Of a stretch of 64,000 bases of DNA, positions 23,951 through 31,752 are shown one piece after another. The stretch's first letter is position 1. Each line of letters begins with the position of its first letter. The position numbers and the translations under genes are program-made. Source of the stretch: Naasia sp. SYSU D00057 (GTDB taxonomy: Bacteria > Actinomycetota > Actinomycetes > Actinomycetales > Microbacteriaceae); contig NZ_JAFMSZ010000004.1 in NCBI RefSeq assembly GCF_017916505.1, positions 186,001 to 250,000 on the forward strand, written 5' to 3'. The notes beneath the pieces are model-generated. The model was not told the origin of the DNA. It was given only the letters and a program-made list of their open reading frames with translations, and made no database searches.

Positions 23951-24766
23951 TCAGGCGGCGGAGGGCCGGGTGAGCGCCAGGTAGGAGATCGAGGCGGAGA
24001 CGGCGCGGATGATGAAGCGCTCGTCCTGGCGCCAGCGGGAGACGTCCGCGGCCAGCGACTCCGCGTCGGCGGCAGGGATGCCGGCGCCGATCTTCGCCGA
24101 CTGCCAGGACTCCCGGCAGGAGCCCTCGCCCTGGACCGCCACCTCCTCGGCGGCGTCGATGATCCGGGGAGCGGGGTTGCCGCTGATCAGCAGCGACTCG
24201 GCGGCGTCCGGGATGCGCGCGAGCACGTCCCGCAGGCAGCGGGTCAGAGCGTTCCGGTTGCCGGTCAGCGCCCCCTCGATGGTGGCGTCGAGCAGCAGCG
24301 GGCTCTGAGCGGCGAGGGATGCGGCGAGCTCGTCGTGGGCGAGCTTCGCGATCGTCAGAGTCGGGTCGATGACGGCGTGCACGTGCGACGGCGGCCGGGC
24401 CACGACGACGACGGCGCCGGGTGGCACGACGGGCGTGGGCGAGTCGACGAAGCGGAGGAACGAGCGCGACAGCGCGTCGGCCCAGTCCCTGTGCACGGCG
24501 ACCCCGGTGGGGGAGAGCAGGGTCCACACCGCCTCGGTGCCGTTGGCGATGAGGGTGGTCGTCCCGGCGGCGTCCGCGCAGACCACGAACTCGGCGACGG
24601 CCCGCGAGAACAGCCGGCCGTCGCTGTCGGCGGTGAGCCGCTGCGGGAACGCTCGAGGGCAGCCACGGTCCCGCTCGACCGCGGGCACCGGGTCCGGCTG
24701 GACGACCGAGAGCACCAGGAGCCCGGTCAGCAGCGCGGCGAGCACGGCGAGCACGCGGCGGATCAC
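23951..24766 (-). CDS. Secreted or membrane-anchored protein of unknown function, paralogue 2
   Basis: A 271-residue protein with an N-terminal hydrophobic helix (VLAVLAALLTGLLVLSVV) and an extracytoplasmic domain. It shares with the gene just upstream the pattern CPxxFP, CxDAAGxxTL, SRSFxxFVD, LTxAxLxHDxL and GxCxxSW, including four Cys that may form two disulfides. The GTG at 24766 overlaps the upstream stop as GTGA, so the two are co-translated. No known domain is recognised. Confidence 0.75.
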   Translation of the reverse strand: MIRRVLAVLAALLTGLLVLSVVQPDPVPAVERDRGCPRAFPQRLTADSDGRLFSRAVAEFVVCADAAGTTTLIANGTEAVWTLLSPTGVAVHRDWADALSRSFLRFVDSPTPVVPPGAVVVVARPPSHVHAVIDPTLTIAKLAHDELAASLAAQSPLLLDATIEGALTGNRNALTRCLRDVLARIPDAAESLLISGNPAPRIIDAAEEVAVQGEGSCRESWQSAKIGAGIPAADAESLAADVSRWRQDERFIIRAVSASISYLALTRPSAA

Positions 24767-25602
24767 GGACCCGCCTGCCACTCGAGGCGCCGGTAGGCGG
24801 TGGCCTGGTCCTCGGACAGCAGCCGCCGGTACATGCGCGCGGCGCCCTCGACCCGGATCGTGAACTCCTGGTCCTCGGCCCAGCCGAACGCGTCGTACGC
24901 GAACCCGGTGATGGAGCCCGACGGCATCCCGGACACGACCTGCGCCTCGAGCCAGCTCCTTCCGCAGAAGCCGTCGGCGAGATCCACCGAGCGGAGGGAT
25001 GACGCGAACGTCCCGGCCGGCTCGGCCGAGGTGAGGACCTCGCCCGCCGGCGGCAGGGCGTCGAGCACCGTCGTCAGGCAGGCCGAGAGCGCGCGCCGCG
25101 CGGCGCTCGGGCGCGGCGCGATCGCGGCATCGGCGAGGCCGCGCCCGTGGTCGAGCGCCCGCAGCAGCTGATCGTGCGTGAGCTGCGCGACGGTGAGCCG
25201 CGCGTCGACGCGGAGGCCGACCTCGGACGGCGAGCGCTGAGCGACGGCCGCCGCACCGCTCGGGATGGCGCCAGCGGGACCGCCGACCAGGTCGACGAAG
25301 GATCGCGTCGAGTCGCTCAGCCGCACGCGGATGGACCGCTGCGGGGGAGCCCCGTCGAGGACCCACACGGCCGGGCCCGTGTTGATCACGAGAGTGGAGG
25401 CGCCGGCGGCATCCGTGCAGATCCGGACGCCCGACGACCCGGCGCCCAGGCTGAGCGGCAGCACCGCGCGCGGGAACGGCTCGGGACAGCCCGATGGAGG
25501 GGTGTCGGCGGGCAGGCCGCGCGGCACTGCTGCGAGCGCCGCAAGGGTCGCCGCCGCGACGGCGATCCCCAGAGCGACCCGCAGCGATACCTGCCGTGCC
25601 AC
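24763..25602 (-). CDS. Secreted or membrane-anchored protein of unknown function, paralogue 1
   Basis: A 279-residue protein starting MARQVSLRVALGIAVAAATLAALAA in sense, that is, a basic stretch and one hydrophobic helix consistent with a signal anchor. The mature part has CPEPFPRA, ICTDAAGASTLV, STRSFVDLV, RLTVAQLTHDQLLRAL and GFCGRSWLEAQ, each with a counterpart in the following gene. The pair clearly arose by tandem duplication and has diverged widely. GTG start. Function unknown; a heterodimer at the cell surface is a guess. Confidence 0.75.
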   Translation of the reverse strand: MARQVSLRVALGIAVAAATLAALAAVPRGLPADTPPSGCPEPFPRAVLPLSLGAGSSGVRICTDAAGASTLVINTGPAVWVLDGAPPQRSIRVRLSDSTRSFVDLVGGPAGAIPSGAAAVAQRSPSEVGLRVDARLTVAQLTHDQLLRALDHGRGLADAAIAPRPSAARRALSACLTTVLDALPPAGEVLTSAEPAGTFASSLRSVDLADGFCGRSWLEAQVVSGMPSGSITGFAYDAFGWAEDQEFTIRVEGAARMYRRLLSEDQATAYRRLEWQAGP

Positions 25603-25725
25603 GCCGCACTCCTCCCGAGCCCGGAGACGTTGAAGGCGGACTCCCGGCTCGTGCCGGGGTCCGCCGAGCGATCACCGCGGGCGCTGTCTACAGCGTGAAC
25701 CTCCGTGCGACGGTTGCCAAGGGGA

Positions 25726-26133
25726 TCAGGCCGCGCGACCGAGGTTGCTCGAGTGCGGAGACCGGATGCGCGAGCCGGCCGGGATGTTGGAGTCGTGCGG
25801 AACGCGCGAGCCCGCGCCGATCGTGCTGCCCGCCCCGACCCGGGAGTGGCTGCCGATCTTGGCGCCCGGGCCGATCACGGAGCCGGCGCCCACGTGCACG
25901 TTGGCGCCGAGGATGGCCCCGCGGCCCACGATGGCGTCGCGCTCGATCCAGCTGCCCTCACCGATGAGCACATCGCGGTCGACGCGGGAGTCGGCCTCGA
26001 TGTACGCCGTGGGGGCGACATATGCGGTGGGGTCGGCCTTGGCCGTCATGGCGACGAGGCCGCGCCCGTTGGAGTGACGTCGGTACTTGAGGACGACCCC
26101 GCCGTCCTCGAACTCTTCGAATTGCTTTCCCAT
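25726..26133 (-). CDS. Hexapeptide-repeat (left-handed beta-helix) protein
   Basis: A 135-residue protein. From residue 30 onward it has tandem hexapeptides of the form [LIV]GxxxX (VLIGEGSWIERDAIVGRGAIL and onward), giving about six turns of a left-handed beta-helix as in gamma-carbonic anhydrases and acyltransferases. The metal-binding His triad of carbonic anhydrases is not evident, and no acyltransferase domain is attached. The ATG at 26133 is preferred to upstream in-frame codons because the product then begins at MGKQFEEFEDGGVVLKYRR, a compact leader. Confidence 0.75.
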   Translation of the reverse strand: MGKQFEEFEDGGVVLKYRRHSNGRGLVAMTAKADPTAYVAPTAYIEADSRVDRDVLIGEGSWIERDAIVGRGAILGANVHVGAGSVIGPGAKIGSHSRVGAGSTIGAGSRVPHDSNIPAGSRIRSPHSSNLGRAA

Positions 26134-26214
26134 CAGCGGGTACAACGGCTCTTGCGCTCGGAAGATTCCCGGGGCAGCAAGCGCTCGCGCCCCCGTTTCG
26201 TGTAGACCATCGGC

Positions 26215-26592
26215 ATGACTGCTTCGAGCGAATTGACGAGCTGGGTGGAGCGCTACCTGACCGCGTGGACGAGCAACGATCCGGACGACATCCGGGCGCT
26301 CTTCACCGAGGACGCGGAGTACCGCTACCACCCCTGGGACGACCCGGTCACCGGGCACGAGGCCATCGTGGCCAGCTGGCTGGAGAGCCAGGACGCGCCG
26401 GAGGACTGGACGTACGAGTGGCAGGCCGTCGCCGAGCAGGGCCCGACGCGCGTCGTGGACGGGCGAGCCGTCTACACGAGCGGGAACGTCTACCGCACGA
26501 TGTGGGTGGTCGAGCTCGGCGAGGACGGCCGCGCGTCCCGCTTCACCGAGTGGCCGATGACGGAGCCGACCGACCCGCCGACCGCCGCCTGA
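26215..26592 (+). CDS. SnoaL-like / NTF2-fold protein
   Basis: A 125-residue protein of the nuclear transport factor 2 fold. The N-terminal motif WVERYLTAWTSNDPDDIRALFTEDAEYRYHPWDDP and the closing beta strands (TMWVVELGEDGRASRFTEWPM) are typical of SnoaL-like polyketide cyclase relatives. A catalytic Asp/His pair may sit at EYRYHPWDD. The substrate is unknown. TAGACC lies 6 nt before the ATG, suggesting a leaderless message. Confidence 0.8.
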   Translation: MTASSELTSWVERYLTAWTSNDPDDIRALFTEDAEYRYHPWDDPVTGHEAIVASWLESQDAPEDWTYEWQAVAEQGPTRVVDGRAVYTSGNVYRTMWVVELGEDGRASRFTEWPMTEPTDPPTAA

Positions 26593-26654
26593 CCCTCCTG
26601 CGCCGGCCCCGTCAACCCCTGAGGCGTGCCGGGGAAGCGCCGAGGGGCGCGGGG

Positions 26655-26660
26655 TAGATT
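26655..26660 (+). promoter_or_regulatory. -10 box of leaderless 69-aa gene
   Basis: TAGATT, 6 nt before the ATG at 26667. Confidence 0.6.
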
Positions 26661-26666
26661 GCCGCC

Positions 26667-26876
26667 ATGGCGGACAACACCTATACGGCCACCCTCGCGC
26701 GCGGCGACTCCTCCGAGACCATCGAGCTCGAGCTCATCCAGGGCGCGCCGCAGCGGACCATCACCCGCAGCGTCGACGTCAACGGCGAGTCGGTGGACGA
26801 GGTGTGGGAGCTGGACCCGGACGGGCCCGACTACACCTACCGTCCCGGTGGCTACGAGGACCGCGCCTACTCCTGA
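26667..26876 (+). CDS. Small hypothetical protein (69 aa)
   Basis: A 69-residue acidic protein rich in beta-forming residues (TYTATLARGDSSETIELEL at the start). It has no signal, Cys or membrane segment. A TANNNT box at the right distance and a normal third-position G/C bias support a real gene. Its last 10 bp overlap the 3' end of the convergent hydrolase gene. Function unknown. Confidence 0.7.
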   Translation: MADNTYTATLARGDSSETIELELIQGAPQRTITRSVDVNGESVDEVWELDPDGPDYTYRPGGYEDRAYS

Positions 26877-27640
26877 GCCGCAGCCGGGGGCACCGTGTCG
26901 GGCGTGATCGCGCTCGCCGGTGGAGTCCCCTCGGCACGCTCTCTGGCGGCGGCGGACTGCGGCCTGCCCTGCGCCGCCCGATCGACGGCGTCGAGCAGCT
27001 CGCGCGTCCCGAAGATCCGGAAGTGGCCGGACGCCTTGAGCAGCACATTGGTGGCGCCGTCGAGGCGGCTGCCGCCCGGGATGTGCGGGTCGAAGGTTCC
27101 CCAGATCGACGTGATCCGCGCGTTGACCTCGAGGTGCTCGCGGAGCATCCGCAGCGTCGTGTCGGTGGGGGAGAAGTCCCGGATGGAGCGCATCAGAACG
27201 TAGCGCGCGTACACCGACCCGGAGAACGGCGTCGAGATCGCGATCATCCGCTCGATCCGCGACTCCGGGTCGCAGCGCAGCATCGTGTACTTGCCGATCA
27301 GGCCGCCCTTGCTGTGCGCGACGACGAGCACGTTCCGGAGGTCGTTCTCCGCCAGGTACGCCGCGACCAGGTCCGCGCTCGACCGGATGGACGCGGTGTT
27401 CCAGCCGAGGGTCGTCACCACGTGCACGGGATGACCGCGGTCGCGGAGCAGGTCGGCGACGGGGCGCATGAACTGCCACGTCTCGTAGATGCCGGGCAGC
27501 AGCAGCACCGGCTGGCGGGTCGCCCCCTCCCGCCGGTACGTGCTCGGGTCGATCCGGAAGAGGAACCCCTGCACCTGCCAGTACCCGACGTAGAGGTAGT
27601 CGAGCAGCCAGAACCAGCCGTTCCCCAGCAGCCGGATCAT
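26867..27640 (-). CDS. Alpha/beta hydrolase (lipase-like)
   Basis: A 257-residue protein. A hydrophobic N terminus (WFWLLDYLYVGYW) is followed by an alpha/beta-hydrolase core with the oxyanion segment LLLPGIYETW and a nucleophile elbow AHSKGG near residue 120, which matches the GxSxG class with Ala at the first position. The last 40 residues are Ala/Pro-rich. The ATG overlaps the stop of the preceding hydrolase as ATGA. It resembles triacylglycerol lipases and PGAP1-like enzymes. Confidence 0.82.
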   Translation of the reverse strand: MIRLLGNGWFWLLDYLYVGYWQVQGFLFRIDPSTYRREGATRQPVLLLPGIYETWQFMRPVADLLRDRGHPVHVVTTLGWNTASIRSSADLVAAYLAENDLRNVLVVAHSKGGLIGKYTMLRCDPESRIERMIAISTPFSGSVYARYVLMRSIRDFSPTDTTLRMLREHLEVNARITSIWGTFDPHIPGGSRLDGATNVLLKASGHFRIFGTRELLDAVDRAAQGRPQSAAARERAEGTPPASAITPDTVPPAAAQE

Positions 27641-28407
27641 CGCGGTTCCAGCCCCGGCTCCCGGACCTTCGCGAGCCCCACGATGGCGTCGACCACCTCG
27701 TCGGTCGCCGTGTACATCACGACGTGTCCCTTCCGCGGCACCTCGACGAAGCGCGCGGCGGGGATCGCCTCCGCGAGGCGCTCTGCCCACCAGCGGCGCG
27801 AGATGGGGTCGCGCTCGCCGCGCACCACGACCGTCTCCGCGGTCACCCGGCGCACCGCGTCCTCCGTGCGGTAGGAGAGCATCGCGGGCAGCGTGGCGGC
27901 GTACCAGCGGACGCCCGTCCGGAGGTAGTCGCTCAGCACCGCGACGTTCGACGGCGGCGTCTCGAAGAAGAGGCAGTCCTGGAGCAGCCGGAGCCCCTGC
28001 CGCACCGCGCTGCGCTCGCGCGGGTCGACGACCGTGCCCATGAGCACCAGCCGGCGGAAGAGGTCGGGATGCTGCAGCGACGCCTCCACGACGATCTGCG
28101 TGCCCATGGAGTGGCCGACGAGCACCGGATCCGCCACGTCGGCGTCGATCAGATAGGTGGAGAGGATGTCCGCGAACTCGCCGATCGACATCGGCGACTC
28201 GGGCCGCGGCGCCCGTCCCATGCCGGGCAGCTCGACGACGTGCACGCCGCCCGTCCGGGCGAGCGCGCGCGCGAGGCGGTGGTAGTAGCTCGTGCCGACC
28301 CCGATGCCGTGCACGAGCACGAACTGCGGCCCTTCATCCGCGCCGAGGCGCTTGACGAGCATCGTGCGGCCCTCGTGCTTGAATTCCGACACGGTCCGCC
28401 AGTGCAT
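27637..28407 (-). CDS. Alpha/beta hydrolase
   Basis: A 256-residue alpha/beta-hydrolase. FVLVHGIGVGTSYY supplies the oxyanion hole, VGHSMGTQ the nucleophile Ser near residue 100, VVVRGERDPIS the acid, and PRKGHVV the His. It is translationally coupled to the following lipase-like gene, so two distinct hydrolases are made together. The substrate is unknown; haloperoxidase-like or esterase activity is possible. Confidence 0.88.
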   Translation of the reverse strand: MHWRTVSEFKHEGRTMLVKRLGADEGPQFVLVHGIGVGTSYYHRLARALARTGGVHVVELPGMGRAPRPESPMSIGEFADILSTYLIDADVADPVLVGHSMGTQIVVEASLQHPDLFRRLVLMGTVVDPRERSAVRQGLRLLQDCLFFETPPSNVAVLSDYLRTGVRWYAATLPAMLSYRTEDAVRRVTAETVVVRGERDPISRRWWAERLAEAIPAARFVEVPRKGHVVMYTATDEVVDAIVGLAKVREPGLEPR

Positions 28408-28413
28408 GGCACG

Positions 28414-28419
28414 AGCCTA
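28414..28419 (-). promoter_or_regulatory. -10 box of the leaderless hydrolase operon
   Basis: TAGGCT on the minus strand, 6 nt before the ATG at 28407. Confidence 0.6.
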
Positions 28420-28454
28420 GGCGGGTGACCCTGCGCGGGACCGGTGGGGGGAAG

Positions 28455-29309
28455 ATGACGGGGATCCGGTTGCGCACGGGCGCGCCACGGCGTATGGCGG
28501 CGCCCGCGCCACCGGCGCCGCCCCCGACGCTGCGCTCGCGGGAGCCCGGGTACGCCGCCGTCGAGGAGTGCCTCGCGGCGCACGTCGCGGCACCGCGGCG
28601 CTCGTGGATCGAGCGGCTGCTCGGCATCGTGCCGCTCCGCGCGGAGGCGCACGCGCACCGCGAGCAGGCCCTGCTCGAGCGCGGGGTGGGCGCACTCCTC
28701 ACCCGGCTGCCCGCCGACTGGACGGTGCTGCACTCGGTGCCGCTGCCGGGCGGCGTGGTGCCGCACCTGGTTCTCGGCCCCGCCGGTGTGTACGCGATCT
28801 TCCCGCAGGCGGCCGTCGACGCCTCCGTGTGGGTGTCTGCCGACCTGATCGCGGTCGATGGGGCCTCGTCCGACGCCCTGCTGCGCGCCGAGGCGGCGGT
28901 GACCGGCATCGAGCAGTGCCTCGGCCCGGTGCTCGTGCCCGGGGTCGCCGTCGCCTCTGTCGTGGTGTTCCGGGAGCCCAAGCGCATCGTCGTCCGCACT
29001 CCGGCGCGCGCCGCGAAGGTGCTCGACGCGGCCGAGCTGGTGCCGTGGCTGCGGTCGCTGCCGGAGCTGTGCTCCGCCCTCCTCGTCGATCGGCTGGCCG
29101 ACGCAGCCGAGCTGCCGACCACCTGGCTGCCCGAGGGCGCCGAGACCCTCCGGCACGCGCTCCGATGGGAGCGGCTCGAGGCCGAGCTCGCGCAGGCCGA
29201 GGTCCGACGCCGGCGCGGCCTCCCCATCCTGCTCGCGACGGCCGTCGTGCTCTCCGCCGCGACGTTCACGGGTCTCGCCCTGCTGCTTCCCGCGGTTCTC
29301 CCCGGCTAG
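28455..29309 (+). CDS. NERD-like domain protein with C-terminal membrane anchor
   Basis: A 284-residue protein. Residues 80-200 match the nuclease-related (NERD) pattern: ALLERGVGALLTRLP, a hydrophobic VLHSVPLPGG, HLVLGPAGVYAIFP, and VVVFREPKR. The catalytic acidic residues of true nucleases cannot be confirmed by eye. A single C-terminal helix (LATAVVLSAATFTGLALLLPAV) anchors it. The ATG at 28455 follows GGGGGGAAG; a GTG at 28425 is an alternative. Confidence 0.65.
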   Translation: MTGIRLRTGAPRRMAAPAPPAPPPTLRSREPGYAAVEECLAAHVAAPRRSWIERLLGIVPLRAEAHAHREQALLERGVGALLTRLPADWTVLHSVPLPGGVVPHLVLGPAGVYAIFPQAAVDASVWVSADLIAVDGASSDALLRAEAAVTGIEQCLGPVLVPGVAVASVVVFREPKRIVVRTPARAAKVLDAAELVPWLRSLPELCSALLVDRLADAAELPTTWLPEGAETLRHALRWERLEAELAQAEVRRRRGLPILLATAVVLSAATFTGLALLLPAVLPG

Positions 29310-29312
29310 CCT
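29307..29312 (+). promoter_or_regulatory. -10 box of leaderless 139-aa gene
   Basis: TAGCCT overlaps the upstream stop codon and lies 6 nt before the ATG at 29319; it excludes the in-frame start at 29313. Confidence 0.6.
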
Positions 29313-29318
29313 GTGCAC

Positions 29319-29738
29319 ATGGCATGGTTTCGGCGGCAGGACCCGGGGGACTTCCCGAAGAGCGACGCCGGCAGCGGCTCGCTGAACGACTACCGCTTCG
29401 ACCTGACGCCGAAGAACCGGCGGGTCCGCATCCGGCTCGCCGGCAGTGACCCGCACCAGGACCTGCTCCGCGACCTCGTCGGCGTCGAGGGCGTGACGAC
29501 GGCCGGCGGCCAGCGCACGATCGAGGAGGAGCGCTCGGACGCGCCCATCCAGGTGCGGCTGTTCGTCGAGCGCCGCATCGTCGGCCCGGTCGGCACGGTT
29601 CCCCGCGGGCTGGAGCCGCCCGTCCTCGACGCGCTCGGCCGTCTGGAGAAGTCGGGCAAGCCGGCGCGCATCCCCGTCGAGGTGCTCGAGACGAAGAACG
29701 GCGTGCGCGTCGAGCTGCTCGTCGGCGAGACCCTCTGA
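29319..29738 (+). CDS. Hypothetical protein (139 aa)
   Basis: A 139-residue soluble protein beginning MAWFRRQDPGDFPKSDAGSG, with an alternating beta pattern (RRVRIRLAGSD, then APIQVRLFVERRIVGPVG). It has no Cys and no membrane segment. A HIRAN-like or nucleic-acid-related fold is possible from the RLAGSDPHQDLLRDLVG stretch but not certain. It lies 9 bp after the NERD-type gene. Confidence 0.65.
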   Translation: MAWFRRQDPGDFPKSDAGSGSLNDYRFDLTPKNRRVRIRLAGSDPHQDLLRDLVGVEGVTTAGGQRTIEEERSDAPIQVRLFVERRIVGPVGTVPRGLEPPVLDALGRLEKSGKPARIPVEVLETKNGVRVELLVGETL

Positions 29739-29839
29739 CGCCTCGCCGGAAAACGGCGTCCGCAGCTCGGGAATAACGACTGCACCGGGTCTGTTTGAGC
29801 ACTCGATCGATGCAAACGCATCGAGCGAGGAAGGGCATC

Positions 29840-30964
29840 ATGCAGTTCGGCATCTTCACCGTCGGGGACGTCACCACCGACCCCACCACCGGTCGCGCAC
29901 CCACCGAGGGTGAGCGCATCAAGGCGATCCTCACGATCGCCCAGAAGGCGGAGGAGGTCGGACTCGACGTCTTCGCGCTCGGCGAGCACCACAACCCTCC
30001 GTTCATCCCGTCCTCGCCGACCACGATGCTCGGCTACATCGCCGCCAAGACCGAGCGGCTGATCCTGTCGACGAGCACGACGCTCATCACCACGAACGAC
30101 CCGGTGAAGATCGCCGAGGACTTCGCGACGCTGCAGCACGTCTCCGACGGGCGCACCGACGTGATGCTCGGCCGTGGCAACACCGGCCCCGTCTACCCCT
30201 GGTTCGGCAAGGACATCCGCCAGGGCATCCCGCTCGCCATCGAGAACTACGCGCTGCTGCACAAGCTGTGGCGCGAGGACGTCGTCAACTGGAGCGGCAA
30301 GTTCCGCACCCCGCTGCAGGGCTTCACCGCCACGCCCCGCCCGCTCGACGACGTGCCGCCGTTCGTCTGGCACGGCTCCATCCGCTCCCCGGAGATCGCC
30401 GAGCAGGCCGCCTTCTACGGTGACGGCTTCTTCGCCAACAACATCTTCTGGCCGAAGGAGCACTATATGCAGCTCATCGGCTTCTACCGCCAGCGCTTCG
30501 AGCACTACGGGCACGGCACCGCCGAGCAGGCGATCGTCGGGCTCGGCGGCCAGGCGTTCATGCGCAAGAACTCGCAGGACGCGGTCGACGAGTTCCGTCC
30601 CTACTTCGACCAGGCGCCGGTCTACGGCAACGGACCCTCGCTCGAGGACTTCACCGCGCAGACACCGCTGACCGTCGGCAGCCCCCAGCAGGTCATCGAC
30701 CGCTACGCCGCCATGCGCGAGCACTTCGGCGACTACCAGCGCCAGCTGTTCCTCATGGACCACGCCGGCCTGCCGCTCAAGGTCGTGCTCGAGCAGCTCG
30801 ACCTGCTCGGCGAGGAGGTTGTCCCGGTGCTCCGCAAGGAGCTCGCGAAGGACCGCCCCGCGTCGGTGCCGGACGCCCCGACCCACCAGTCGCTGCTCGA
30901 GAAGAAGCGCGCCGCGGAGCAGGCCGGGCAGGCCGTTGCCGCCGCCGCCGAGTCGGCCCGATAG
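29840..30964 (+). CDS. LLM class flavin-dependent oxidoreductase
   Basis: A 374-residue luciferase-like monooxygenase. It starts MQFGIFTVGD and carries the family motifs VFALGEHHNPPFIPSSPTTML, LGRGNTGPVYPWFG and FVWHGSIRSPEIAEQAAFYGDGFF. It uses FMNH2 from a partner reductase, which is encoded 10 bp downstream, so the pair forms a two-component system. The ATG follows GAGGAAGGGC; a small CGATGC/GCATCG hairpin (29808-29823) precedes that site. Confidence 0.9.
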   Translation: MQFGIFTVGDVTTDPTTGRAPTEGERIKAILTIAQKAEEVGLDVFALGEHHNPPFIPSSPTTMLGYIAAKTERLILSTSTTLITTNDPVKIAEDFATLQHVSDGRTDVMLGRGNTGPVYPWFGKDIRQGIPLAIENYALLHKLWREDVVNWSGKFRTPLQGFTATPRPLDDVPPFVWHGSIRSPEIAEQAAFYGDGFFANNIFWPKEHYMQLIGFYRQRFEHYGHGTAEQAIVGLGGQAFMRKNSQDAVDEFRPYFDQAPVYGNGPSLEDFTAQTPLTVGSPQQVIDRYAAMREHFGDYQRQLFLMDHAGLPLKVVLEQLDLLGEEVVPVLRKELAKDRPASVPDAPTHQSLLEKKRAAEQAGQAVAAAAESAR

Positions 30965-30974
30965 GAGGGGCGCC

Positions 30975-31601
30975 ATGACCACCCGCACCCTCGCCGTCGT
31001 GTCCGCCGGGCTCAGCAAGCCCTCGTCCACGCGTATGCTGGCCGACCGCCTCGCCGAGGCGACCGCCGCCCGCCTTCGGGAGACCGGGGACGACGTGTCC
31101 GTCGAGTTCGTGGAGCTCCGCGACCTCGCGCAGGACATCACCAACAATCTCCTCACCGGCTTCCCGAGCGTCCGCCTCGGCGAAGCGATCGAGAAGGTGA
31201 CGTCCGCCGACGGGCTCATCGCCGTGACGCCGATCTTCAGCGCCAGCTACAGCGGCCTGTTCAAGTCGTTCTTCGACGTGCTCGAGCCGGGCGCGATCGC
31301 CGAGCTCCCGGTGCTGATGGGCGCAACGGGCGGAACCGCCCGGCACTCGCTCGCGATCGACTTCGCGCTGCGCCCGCTGTTCGCCTACCTGCATGCCGAC
31401 GCCGCGACCACCGGGGTGTTCGCTGCGACGGACGACTGGGGCGACGCCGACGACGCGGTGAAGCCGCTGCCGGAGCGCATCGACCGTGCGGCCGCCGAGT
31501 TCGCGGAGAGGGTCCGCCGCTCCACTCGCACGGCGTCGCTCCGCGACCCGTTCGCCCTGCCCTCGGGCTTCGACCCGACGGGCGTCGGCGGCATCCAGTA
31601 G
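30975..31601 (+). CDS. FMN reductase (CE1758 family)
   Basis: A 208-residue flavodoxin-fold reductase with an N-terminal phosphate loop (SAGLSKPSSTRMLADRLAEA) and ITPIFSASYSGLFKSFFDVLE-like second motif near residue 85. This subfamily is almost always beside an LLM monooxygenase, as here (10 bp after its stop, with AGGAGGGG before the ATG). It supplies reduced flavin to that enzyme. A strong terminator follows. Confidence 0.9.
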   Translation: MTTRTLAVVSAGLSKPSSTRMLADRLAEATAARLRETGDDVSVEFVELRDLAQDITNNLLTGFPSVRLGEAIEKVTSADGLIAVTPIFSASYSGLFKSFFDVLEPGAIAELPVLMGATGGTARHSLAIDFALRPLFAYLHADAATTGVFAATDDWGDADDAVKPLPERIDRAAAEFAERVRRSTRTASLRDPFALPSGFDPTGVGGIQ

Positions 31602-31614
31602 CCGGAACAGTGCG

Positions 31615-31646
31615 AGCGGGGCGCAGGGGAGACCCTGCGCCCCGCT
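31615..31646 (+). terminator. Terminator of the LLM/FMN-reductase operon
   Basis: A perfect 14-bp stem AGCGGGGCGCAGGG / CCCTGCGCCCCGCT with a GAGA loop, 13 bp after the stop. Confidence 0.85.
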
Positions 31647-31739
31647 TCCGCGATGTGCGGTGCCGAGGTGCCCGATGCGGCGCCGGGTGACGGCTGCACC
31701 GGGCACTTCCCGCTGCAACGGGCGCGTCGCACTCGGACG

Positions 31740-31745
31740 TAGGGT
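31740..31745 (+). promoter_or_regulatory. -10 box of leaderless FUSC-like gene
   Basis: TAGGGT, 7 nt before the ATG at 31753; GGAGGA in between would allow initiation on a longer transcript as well. Confidence 0.5.
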
Positions 31746-31752
31746 CGGAGGA

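Noticed and set aside
30975-31601. Alternative start 52 codons upstream for the FMN reductase
   Set aside because: The upstream part lies inside the LLM gene and is low-complexity; AGGAGGGG precedes the ATG at 30975.
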